This document shows, in pieces, positions 58,166-64,000 of a stretch of DNA of 64,000 bases. The position numbers and the translations under genes are program-made. The notes under the pieces are model-generated. The model made no database searches, was not told the DNA's origin, and worked only from the letters and a program-made list of their open reading frames with translations. Each line of letters opens with the position of its first letter. Within the stretch, counting starts at the first letter, position 1. Source of the DNA: Actinotalea solisilvae (GTDB taxonomy: Bacteria; Actinomycetota; Actinomycetes; Actinomycetales; Cellulomonadaceae); NCBI RefSeq assembly GCF_016464425.1, contig NZ_JADDKQ010000016.1:62001-126000 (forward strand), read 5' to 3'.

Positions 58166-58271
58166 TCGATCGGGTACGTCGATCAACTCGACGTGCGGGC
58201 TCACCCGGGCGGGTCTAGCGTCCGTGCCGAGGGTCAGCACCCCAGGAAAGATCCAGCAACGGAGGTCAGCC

Positions 58272-58547
58272 ATGGGAATCGGCTCCATCATCGCCGCGAT
58301 CGTCGTCGGCATCATCATCGGGCTGCTCGGGCGCCTCGTGGCTCCGGGGCGGCAGAACATCTCGCTCCTCGTGACCGTGATCGTCGGCATCATCGCCGCG
58401 CTGCTCGGCACGTGGATCGCCGGCGCGCTCCTCGGCACCGAGGACACGCCCGGCATCGACTGGATCGAGCTCATCATCCAGGTCGTCCTCGCCGCGATCG
58501 GTGTGACGATCGCCGCGAACATGCTCGGCCGCCGTCGTCGCGTCTGA
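58272..58547 (+). CDS. GlsB/YeaQ/YmgE-type stress membrane protein
   Basis: Predicted 91-aa membrane protein with three helices (IIAAIVVGIIIGLLGRLVAPG, LVTVIVGIIAALLGTWIAGAL, LIIQVVLAAIGVTIAANML). The pattern G-R-x-x-x-P-G after the first helix is the family hallmark. Members are induced by envelope or general stress. GGAGGT 5 nt before the ATG at 58272 is one of the best ribosome binding sites in the window. The dyad shared with deoC lies upstream. Confidence 0.93.
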   Translation: MGIGSIIAAIVVGIIIGLLGRLVAPGRQNISLLVTVIVGIIAALLGTWIAGALLGTEDTPGIDWIELIIQVVLAAIGVTIAANMLGRRRRV

Positions 58548-58637
58548 CGCGACCCGCGGTACGCGACGCCCGGTGGCCCCGTGCCACCGGGCGTCGCTGC
58601 GTCCGGGCCCGTCGCGGCGGCCGGATGTTCGGTTTTG

Positions 58638-58667
58638 TTGAAGTTCTTTCGATCCTGTGGCTATCCT
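58638..58667 (+). promoter_or_regulatory. leaderless promoter of galE
   Basis: -35 TTGAAG (58638-58643), 18-nt spacer, -10 TATCCT (58662-58667), then 7 nt to the ATG at 58675. The stretch is strikingly AT-rich for this genome. Confidence 0.65.
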
Positions 58668-58674
58668 GGGTGCC

Positions 58675-59652
58675 ATGACCTGGCTCGTGACCGGCGGCGC
58701 CGGCTACATCGGATCCCACGTGGTGCGCGCGTTCGGCGAGGCGGGCCTGCCCGCCGTCGTCGTCGACGACCTCTCGAGCGGGCACGAAGCATTCGTGCCC
58801 GACGACGTCCCCCTGGTGCGCGCGAGCATCCTCGACACCGACGCGGTGCTCGCCGCGATGCGCGAGCACGCGGTGACCGGCGTCGTGCACCTCGCGGGGT
58901 TCAAGTACGCGGGCGTCAGCGTGCAGCGCCCGCTGCACACGTACGAGCAGAACGTCACCGGCACCGCGCACCTCCTGCGCGCGGCCGCCGAGGCCGGCGT
59001 CGAGGCCGTCGTGTTCTCGTCGAGCGCCGCGGTCTACGGCACGCCGCACACCGACCTCGTCACCGAGGCCACGCCGCCCGCGCCCGAGTCCCCGTACGGC
59101 GAGAGCAAGCTCATCGGCGAGTGGCTGCTGCGCGACCAGGCGCGCGCGACGGCGGACGCGCCCGCGCCCCTGCGGCACACGTCGCTGCGGTACTTCAACG
59201 TCGTGGGGTCGGGCACGCCGGACCTCTACGACACGAGCCCGCACAACCTCTTCCCGCTCGTCCTCGACGCGCTCGTCGCGGGCCGCACGCCGCGCATCAA
59301 CGGCACGGACTACGAAACGCCCGACGGCACGTGCGTGCGCGACTACGTGCACGTCGCCGACCTCGCGACCTCGCACGTCGCGGCGGCCCGCGCGCTCGCC
59401 GAGGGCCGTCCGCTCGAGCCGGTCTACAACCTCGGCAGCGGGGACGGCGTCTCGGTGCGCCAGATCATGACCGCGATGGCCGAGGTCACCGGGATCGCCT
59501 TCGAGCCCGAGGAGGCCCCGCGCCGGCCGGGCGACCCCGCGCGGATCGTGGCGTCCGGGGAGCTGGCGGCGCGCGACCTCGACTGGCGCATGCGCCACTC
59601 CCTCACGCAGATGGTCGCGAGCGCCTGGCAGGCCCGCCAGTCCCACCCCTGA
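58675..59652 (+). CDS. galE: UDP-glucose 4-epimerase
   Basis: Predicted 325-aa short-chain dehydrogenase-fold epimerase that interconverts UDP-glucose and UDP-galactose with bound NAD. NAD loop GGAGYIGSH (7-15), then VVVDDLSSGH, the catalytic SSSAAVYG (Ser in 116-118) and YGESK (Tyr141, Lys145), and substrate block LRYFNVVGSG. Length is normal. It is a single gene with a clear leaderless promoter. In this setting it probably feeds cell-envelope sugars; no Leloir genes are next to it. Confidence 0.94.
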   Translation: MTWLVTGGAGYIGSHVVRAFGEAGLPAVVVDDLSSGHEAFVPDDVPLVRASILDTDAVLAAMREHAVTGVVHLAGFKYAGVSVQRPLHTYEQNVTGTAHLLRAAAEAGVEAVVFSSSAAVYGTPHTDLVTEATPPAPESPYGESKLIGEWLLRDQARATADAPAPLRHTSLRYFNVVGSGTPDLYDTSPHNLFPLVLDALVAGRTPRINGTDYETPDGTCVRDYVHVADLATSHVAAARALAEGRPLEPVYNLGSGDGVSVRQIMTAMAEVTGIAFEPEEAPRRPGDPARIVASGELAARDLDWRMRHSLTQMVASAWQARQSHP

Positions 59653-59682
59653 CCCACCCACCCCACCCCCGCGAACGAGGGG

Positions 59683-60594
59683 TCAGAGGGCCCGGAGGGC
59701 GGGGAGGCGCGAGGCCGCCTGCTCCAGGACCGCCTCGCTCCCCGCGTAGACGCCCTCGGCGCGCGGCCAGTGCACGACGACGTCCGTGAACCCGAGCGCC
59801 GCGGCGCGCGCCACGCCCTCCTCGAGGACGTCGACGGACTCGAGCGAGAACACCGGGGCCGCGTCGACGTTGAGGTAGCGGTCGATGGTCGCGGGGTCGC
59901 GGCCCGCGTCGCGCGCGGCATCCTCGAACCGCTCGACGAGGCCGGCCAGGTCGGACCACCACTGCTCCTGCAGCGCGTCACGCCCCGGGCCGGTCCCGTC
60001 GGCGTCGACCGCGGCGCCGACCCCGTAGGTGGCCCACCCCTGGCCGTACCGCGCCGCCACCCGCAGGGCGCGCGGCCCGTTCGCGGCGACGACGAACGGG
60101 ACCCGCGGCGTCTGCACGCAGCCCGGGAGCATGCGCGCGGCGTGCGCCTCGAAGTGCCGGCCGGACCAGTCGGTCACGGGCTGCGTGAGGAGGAGGTCGA
60201 GCAGCTCGACGAACTCGGCGAACCGCTCGCTGCGCACCCGGGGCGTCACGGGCGGCCCGAGCACCTCGGCGTCCCAGCCCGTGCCCCCCGCGCCGACGCC
60301 GAGCACGAACCGGCCCTCGCTGATGTCGTCGAGCCCCATGACGTCCTTGGCGAACGGGACCGGGTGGCGGAAGTTGGGGCTCGCGACCCACGTGCCCAGG
60401 CGGGCGCGGTGCGTGACCGTCGCTGCCGCCGCGAGGAGGGGCACGGTGGCGAGCCACGGCTCGTCGGCGAGCGTGCGCCACGCGAGGTGGTCGTAGGTCC
60501 ACAGGTGGTCGAAGCCGTACTCCTCGGCGCGCACCCAGCGCTCCCGGTCGACGGCCCAGCGCTCCTGGGGCAGCAGCACGATCCCGATCCGCAT
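59683..60594 (-). CDS. LLM-class flavin/F420-dependent oxidoreductase
   Basis: Predicted 303-aa TIM-barrel enzyme. Family landmarks: IGIVLLPQERWAVDRERWVRAEEYGFDHLWTYDHLAWR has its core in the first 40 residues; then RARLGTWVASPNFRHP, LDDISEGRFVLGVGAGGTGWD and PFVVAANGPRALRVAARYGQGW. In actinobacteria most such proteins use coenzyme F420; the substrate cannot be read. I chose the ATG at 60592-60594, where conservation begins. It is 35 nt downstream of the HEXXH peptidase gene and probably co-transcribed with it. Confidence 0.9.
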   Translation of the reverse strand: MRIGIVLLPQERWAVDRERWVRAEEYGFDHLWTYDHLAWRTLADEPWLATVPLLAAAATVTHRARLGTWVASPNFRHPVPFAKDVMGLDDISEGRFVLGVGAGGTGWDAEVLGPPVTPRVRSERFAEFVELLDLLLTQPVTDWSGRHFEAHAARMLPGCVQTPRVPFVVAANGPRALRVAARYGQGWATYGVGAAVDADGTGPGRDALQEQWWSDLAGLVERFEDAARDAGRDPATIDRYLNVDAAPVFSLESVDVLEEGVARAAALGFTDVVVHWPRAEGVYAGSEAVLEQAASRLPALRAL

Positions 60595-60629
60595 CCTCGT
60601 CCTCTCGTCCGCTCGTCCTCGTCGACCGC

Positions 60630-60983
60630 TCAGGCCCAGCCGAGCGCGTGCAGGCGGTCGTCGTCGATCCCGAAGTGGTGCGCGATCTCGTGCACGACCG
60701 TCACGGCGACCTCGTCGACCACGTCGTCGGCCGTCTCGCACACCGCGAGCGTCGGGTTCCGGAAGATCGTGATCCGGTCCGGGAGCGACCCCGCCGCCCA
60801 CCACCCGTCCCGCTCGGTCAGCGCGACGCCCTCGTACAGGCCCAGCAGGTCCGGGTCGTCCTCGGGCGCGTCGTCCTCGACGAGCACGACGACGTTGTCC
60901 ATCTGCGCCGCGAGCTCGGCGGGGATGAGGTCGAGGGCGTCGCGCACGGCGTCCTCGAACGCCTCCCGGCTCATCTCGACCAT
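60630..60983 (-). CDS. small HEXXH metallopeptidase family protein
   Basis: Predicted 117-aa zincin-like protein. The zinc motif is HEIAHHFGIDD (about 97-107), an HEXXH with the following G-I-D-D that supplies the third ligand. The rest, VVVLVEDDAPEDDPDLLGLYEGVAL and DRITIFRNPTL, matches the family of short actinobacterial metallopeptidases of unknown substrate. GGGGGC just before the ATG at 60983 supports this start over an upstream GTG/ATG. Confidence 0.9.
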   Translation of the reverse strand: MVEMSREAFEDAVRDALDLIPAELAAQMDNVVVLVEDDAPEDDPDLLGLYEGVALTERDGWWAAGSLPDRITIFRNPTLAVCETADDVVDEVAVTVVHEIAHHFGIDDDRLHALGWA

Positions 60984-61035
60984 GCCCCCATCATCGCGCC
61001 CCGCGCCCCCTCCGGGCACCGTCCGGGCAGGTCAG

Positions 61036-61052
61036 GGCCCCCCGAGGGGGCC
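61036..61052. terminator. short GC hairpin upstream of the tRNA promoter
   Basis: GGCCCCC and GGGGGCC form a perfect 7-bp stem around CGA, ending 3 nt before the -35 of the tRNA promoter. It may insulate the tRNA unit. Confidence 0.4.
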
Positions 61053-61055
61053 GCT

Positions 61056-61084
61056 TTGGAGATCCGGAGGCGCTCCCGTATGCT
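61056..61084 (+). promoter_or_regulatory. promoter of the tRNA Glu-Asp-Phe cluster
   Basis: -35 TTGGAG (61056-61061), 17-nt spacer, -10 TATGCT (61079-61084). The first tRNA starts 51 nt downstream of the -10. Confidence 0.7.
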
Positions 61085-61134
61085 TTCCGAGGTCTTACGA
61101 CGCTTCGACGTCACGGGCGTCCGACGTGACACGG

Positions 61135-61207
61135 GCCCCCATCGTCTAGCGGCCTAGGACCCCGCCCTTTCACGGCGGTAGCACGGGTTCGAATCCCGTT
61201 GGGGGTA
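61135..61207 (+). tRNA. tRNA-Glu (anticodon TTC)
   Basis: 73-nt cloverleaf: acceptor GCCCCCA/TGGGGGT, D-arm TCGTCTAGCGGCCTAGGA, anticodon arm CCGCC-CTTTCAC-GGCGG, T-arm ACGGG-TTCGAAT-CCCGT. Confidence 0.95.
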
Positions 61208-61285
61208 CGGCCCGGGTCGAGCAGTTCAGCGGTCCAGCACGACGAGCAGTTCAGCAGTTCAGCAGCATGGTCTTGGCTTCACCAA

Positions 61286-61359
61286 GGCCCCGTAGCGCAG
61301 TTGGTTAGCGCGCCGCCCTGTCACGGCGGAGGTCGCGGGTTCAAGTCCCGTCGGGGTCG
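61286..61359 (+). tRNA. tRNA-Asp (anticodon GTC)
   Basis: 74-nt cloverleaf: acceptor GGCCCCG/CGGGGTC with discriminator G, anticodon arm CCGCC-CTGTCAC-GGCGG, T-arm GCGGG-TTCAAGT-CCCGT. Confidence 0.95.
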
Positions 61360-61374
61360 CTCGGCAGTACGCAC

Positions 61375-61447
61375 GGCCACTTAGCTCAGTTGGTAGAGCG
61401 TTCGACTGAAAATCGAAAGGTCGGCAGTTCGACCCTGCCAGTGGCCA
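61375..61447 (+). tRNA. tRNA-Phe (anticodon GAA)
   Basis: 73-nt cloverleaf: acceptor GGCCACT/AGTGGCC, D-arm GCTCAGTTGGTAGAGC, anticodon arm TTCGA-CTGAAAA-TCGAA, T-arm GGCAG-TTCGACC-CTGCC. Order Glu-Asp-Phe is common in actinobacteria. Confidence 0.95.
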
Positions 61448-61547
61448 CCCAGGACCTCACGCCCCGCCCGCGCCCGACGCCGGCGGGGCGTCGTCGTCCC
61501 CGGCTAATTCCGTCGCGCCTCCCCCGGCGAGGCGCGACGCTCGGACC

Positions 61548-62669
61548 GTGAGCGAGCACACGACCACGCCGACCGTCCCGAGCACCGTCGAGATCCTCGA
61601 GGTCCTCCCCGCCGACCTCGACAGCCCGGACGCCTGGGCCATCCACGGCACCGTCCTCCTCGAGCGCGCCATCGCCCTCGACGACCTCGGCGACACGGAC
61701 CTCGCGCTCGACGCCGCCACGACGCGCGCGACGCTGCTCGACCCCTACCGCCGCATGCGGCGCTTCGTCGCGGTCGCCGACGGCAGCCGCACGCCGGAGT
61801 CCGTCGTCGGGCGCGGCATGGTCGCCTTCCCGCAGGTGGGCAACGCGCACATCGCCGAGGTGTACGTGGGCGTCCACCCCGAGCGACGTGGGCGCGGCAT
61901 CGGCGCGGCCCTGTGGGACCGGGTCACGGCCGTCGCCCGCGACGCGGGCCGCCGCGTGGTGCACACCGACGGCATGGCCGGCACCGAGCCGCCGCCGGGC
62001 CCGGGCGCGCTCGAGGCCCCCACGGGCAGCGGCCGCTTCCCCGCCGACCACCCCACGGCCCGGTTCCTCCTCGCGCGCGGCCTGCGCCTCGAGCAGATCG
62101 CCCGGCACTCGGTCCTCGACCTCCCCGTCCCCGCGGACCACCTCGCGCGCCTGCACGACGACGCCCTCGCGGCCGCGGGCGACGCGTACCGCGTGCACGT
62201 CTGGCACGACGAGATCCCCGCGGCCTGGGTCGACGACGTCGCCGCCCTCGAGACGCGGATGAGCACCGACGCGCCGTCGGGCGCGCTCGACGTCGAGGAG
62301 GACCCCTGGGACGCCGACCGGGTGCGGTCGGCCGAGCAGCAGTTCCACGAGCGCGGCCAGCGCTACCTCATGGCGGCCGCGGAGCACGTCGCGTCGGGTC
62401 GCCTCGCGGGCTTCTCGATGGTGGCCTACCCGGTCGACGGCGAGGGCCCCGTCTTCCAGGAGGACACGCTCGTGCTGCGCGAGCACCGCGGGCACCGGCT
62501 CGGGATGCTGGTGAAGAGCGCCGTCGCGCGGGCGCTGCCCGAGGTGGCCCCGCGCGCACGTCGGGTGCACACGTGGAACGCCGAGGAGAACGCGCCCATG
62601 CTCGCGATCAACGTGGCGCTCGGGTTCCGTCCCGCCGGCGTCGCCGCCGAGTGGGAGGGCAGCCTCTGA
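61548..62669 (+). CDS. double-domain GNAT acetyltransferase
   Basis: Predicted 373-aa cytoplasmic protein with two GNAT folds. Domain 1 has the acetyl-CoA loop VGVHPERRGRGIGAALWD (about 107-124). Domain 2 has LVLREHRGHRLGMLVKSAV (about 322-340) and the closing NAEENAPMLAINVALGFRP. Both loops keep the R/Q-x2-G-x-G/A pattern in part; domain 2 is more degraded. Tandem GNATs acetylate amines, antibiotics or thiols such as mycothiol precursors; the substrate is not readable. GTG start at 61548, 101 bp behind tRNA-Phe. Confidence 0.87.
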   Translation: MSEHTTTPTVPSTVEILEVLPADLDSPDAWAIHGTVLLERAIALDDLGDTDLALDAATTRATLLDPYRRMRRFVAVADGSRTPESVVGRGMVAFPQVGNAHIAEVYVGVHPERRGRGIGAALWDRVTAVARDAGRRVVHTDGMAGTEPPPGPGALEAPTGSGRFPADHPTARFLLARGLRLEQIARHSVLDLPVPADHLARLHDDALAAAGDAYRVHVWHDEIPAAWVDDVAALETRMSTDAPSGALDVEEDPWDADRVRSAEQQFHERGQRYLMAAAEHVASGRLAGFSMVAYPVDGEGPVFQEDTLVLREHRGHRLGMLVKSAVARALPEVAPRARRVHTWNAEENAPMLAINVALGFRPAGVAAEWEGSL

Positions 62670-62784
62670 CGCCTCGGCGCCAGGATCCGTGCGCCGACGC
62701 ACGTGCGCCGGGGCGGCCGGTGCAGAACAATGTCATCGGACGCAGGCCGCCGTGGCGGCTCCCGACGACGAAGGACGTGGTGAG

Positions 62785-63192
62785 GTGGCTCACACAACGC
62801 GACCCGATGCCCGGCCGAGCATCGGGGAGCTGGTCAGCAGCCTCTCCGAGAAGCTGTCCCAGCTGATCCGGGACGAGATCCGGCTCGCCAAGGCCGAGCT
62901 CGCGATCAAGGCCAAGCACGCGGGCGTCGGCATCGGCCTGTTCGGGGCCGCCGCGTTCCTCGGGTTCTTCGGCTTCGCCGCGCTCGTCACGACGGCGATC
63001 CTCGGGCTCGCGCACGCGGTGCCCGCCTGGCTCGCGGCGCTCATCGTCGCGGTCGTGCTCCTGCTGGTCGCCGGCATCCTCGGGGCCGTCGGCAAGCGCG
63101 CGCTCGACCAGAGCAAGCCCCCCGGCCCCGAGCGCGCGCAGGCGAGCATCAAGGCCGACGTCGCCGCCGTCAAGGAAGGACTCCACTCATGA
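62785..63192 (+). CDS. phage-holin-family-like (Actinobacteria holin superfamily III type) membrane protein
   Basis: Predicted 135-aa protein. An N-terminal amphipathic helix SIGELVSSLSEKLSQLIRDEIRLAKAELAIKAKHAG has its core at about 12-45. Two helices follow (IGLFGAAAFLGFFGFAALVTTA and VPAWLAALIVAVVLLLVAGIL). This is the actinobacterial family annotated as phage holin/DUF1469, a chromosomal envelope protein, not a phage gene. I chose the GTG at 62785, with AAGGA upstream. Its stop overlaps the next start (ATGA), so it is coupled to a DUF3618 gene. Confidence 0.87.
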   Translation: MAHTTRPDARPSIGELVSSLSEKLSQLIRDEIRLAKAELAIKAKHAGVGIGLFGAAAFLGFFGFAALVTTAILGLAHAVPAWLAALIVAVVLLLVAGILGAVGKRALDQSKPPGPERAQASIKADVAAVKEGLHS

Positions 63193-63482
63193 GCTCGTCC
63201 GGTCCCTCGACCGACCCCGCCGAGATCGAGGCGGAGATCGCCCGGACGCGGGCCCAGCTCAAGGACACGGTGGACGAGCTCAGCGACCGCCTCAACCCGA
63301 AGAACGCGGCGGCCGAGATCTCCGACGAGGTCAAGGCGGCCGTCGCCGACCTGCGGCGCCGCGTCACGGGCGACGTGCGACCCGCCGACGAGCCCGAGCC
63401 GACCCGGCGCGCGTGGATCGTGCTCGGCGCCGGGGCCGCCGTCGTCCTCGGCGTCGTGGGGAAGCTCGTCCGCCGCGGCTGA
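63189..63482 (+). CDS. DUF3618 family protein
   Basis: Predicted 97-aa protein. PAEIEAEIARTRAQLKDTVDELSDRLNP (core at about 10-35) is the DUF3618 signature helix. One membrane helix (WIVLGAGAAVVLGVVGKLV) lies at the C-terminus. It is almost always found next to the holin-like DUF1469 gene, as here through a 4-nt overlap. The pair probably shapes or stiffens the envelope; no biochemical role is known. Confidence 0.9.
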   Translation: MSSSGPSTDPAEIEAEIARTRAQLKDTVDELSDRLNPKNAAAEISDEVKAAVADLRRRVTGDVRPADEPEPTRRAWIVLGAGAAVVLGVVGKLVRRG

Positions 63483-63513
63483 CGCCGGGTCAGGCCGTCG
63501 GGCGGTCAAGCCG

Positions 63514-64000
63514 TCAGGACGCCGCGCCGCGCTCGTGCGCGAGGAGCGCCTGCTTGGTCGCGACGCCGAACGCGTACCCGCCCAGCGAGCCGTCCGTGCG
63601 GACGATGCGGTGGCACGGCACGAACGGCGCGACGAGGTTGCGCGCGCAGGCCGTGCCGGCCGCGCGCACGGCCGCGGGACGTCCCGCCATCGCCGCGAGC
63701 TCGGTGTACGTGACCGTGCGGCCCGGCGGGATGCGGCGCATGGCGTCCCAGGCGGCCTGGAAGAACTCGCCGCCCGGCTGGGTGACGGGCACCGCCTCGA
63801 GGGCGCCCGCGTCGCCCGCGGCGTACCGCTCGAGGGCCGGCACCGCGTCCCCGGGCAGGTCCGCGGGCGCGACCTCGCGGCTGACGACGCCGGGGTAGGC
63901 GGCACGCAGGCGGCCGAGCACCGCGTCGAGCGGCGCGTAGCCCGCCGCGCGCACGACGCCGTCGGGCGTCACCGCGAGCGCGACGTCGCCCCCGGGCGTC
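63514..64000 (-). CDS. ogt: methylated-DNA--protein-cysteine S-methyltransferase (5' end outside window)
   Basis: 162 codons are visible up to the right edge; the frame is still open. The active site PCHRIV contains the Cys that takes the alkyl group from O6-alkylguanine. The preceding RTVTYTELAAMAGRPAAVRAAGTACARN is the DNA-binding helix region, with the Arg finger in AVRAAG. After the Cys comes GSLGGYAFGVATKQALLAHE. It repairs O6-methylguanine directly and is used once. An Ada-type regulatory domain cannot be excluded because the N-terminus is cut off. Confidence 0.92.
   Translation of the reverse strand, partial: TPGGDVALAVTPDGVVRAAGYAPLDAVLGRLRAAYPGVVSREVAPADLPGDAVPALERYAAGDAGALEAVPVTQPGGEFFQAAWDAMRRIPPGRTVTYTELAAMAGRPAAVRAAGTACARNLVAPFVPCHRIVRTDGSLGGYAFGVATKQALLAHERGAAS

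Noticed and set aside
62785-63192. Prophage remnant suggested by a holin-family protein
   Set aside because: This holin-like/DUF3618 pair is a standard chromosomal pair in actinobacteria, and no other phage genes are nearby.

Overview
The window is very GC-rich with almost no non-coding space. Frequent GTG starts, ATGA stop/start overlaps, many probable leaderless genes (a TANNNT -10 box 6-8 nt before the start codon) and the gene content (F420-type LLM oxidoreductase, MarR/OhrR regulator, CGNR protein, DUF1206, DUF6929, binding-protein ABC importer without its own ATPase) point to a high-GC Gram-positive actinobacterium. Micrococcales (Cellulomonadaceae or Promicromonosporaceae type) fits best. 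The genus is an inference from memory.

Layout. 1-8.5 kb: a cut-off membrane protein, DUF1697, flavodoxin, 5'-3' exonuclease, PLDc_N-type membrane protein, a divergent hydrolase/OhrR-like pair around an 18-bp palindrome, an AAA ATPase, VOC protein, nucleotidyltransferase-fold protein, EEP phosphoesterase and DoxX-like protein. 8.5-18.9 kb: an FtsH-like protease, a coupled pair of PAP2 phosphatases, DUF1206, a Gly/Asp-rich repeat protein, a two-gene signalling operon (receiver-ATPase plus receiver-PAS-PAS-kinase) and DUF6929. 18.9-24.4 kb: a LacI-controlled sugar uptake operon (binding protein, two permeases, GH32/68-like enzyme) probably for a fructose-containing sugar. 24.6-38.6 kb: AlkX/AlkZ-like winged-helix protein, DeoC, a GT2 synthase with a small membrane partner, FG-GAP secreted protein, two small regulator operons with clear operators, a zinc-ribbon/DUF726 hydrolase of lower GC, DMT transporter, tRNA-Lys, a 31-codon small gene divergent from a CGNR protein, and an ADP-ribosylglycohydrolase.

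38.9-53.9 kb: the most unusual region. Five very large genes (578, 1388, 942, 1146 and 957 aa) form one operon of about 15 kb on the minus strand. Four junctions are present: three are ATGA overlaps and the last is a 1-nt gap. The first gene is a PhoD-like metallophosphatase without a signal peptide, the second resembles the DUF6603 family, and the other three match no function I can name. A decayed copy of the 3' end of the last gene lies just downstream. I regard this as the best candidate for an undescribed multi-protein system.

54-64 kb: EAL c-di-GMP phosphodiesterase (divergent from the giant operon), APH-fold kinase, cysteine-free HesB-fold protein, MscS channel, GlsB-type stress protein, GalE, LLM oxidoreductase, HEXXH peptidase, a tRNA Glu-Asp-Phe cluster with a good promoter, a double GNAT protein, a holin-like/DUF3618 pair and a cut-off Ogt.

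Across 8.5-24.6 kb five related palindromes with TTCTGGAA/TTCCAGAA arms sit in intergenic gaps, both convergent and divergent. They look like a small interspersed repeat family.
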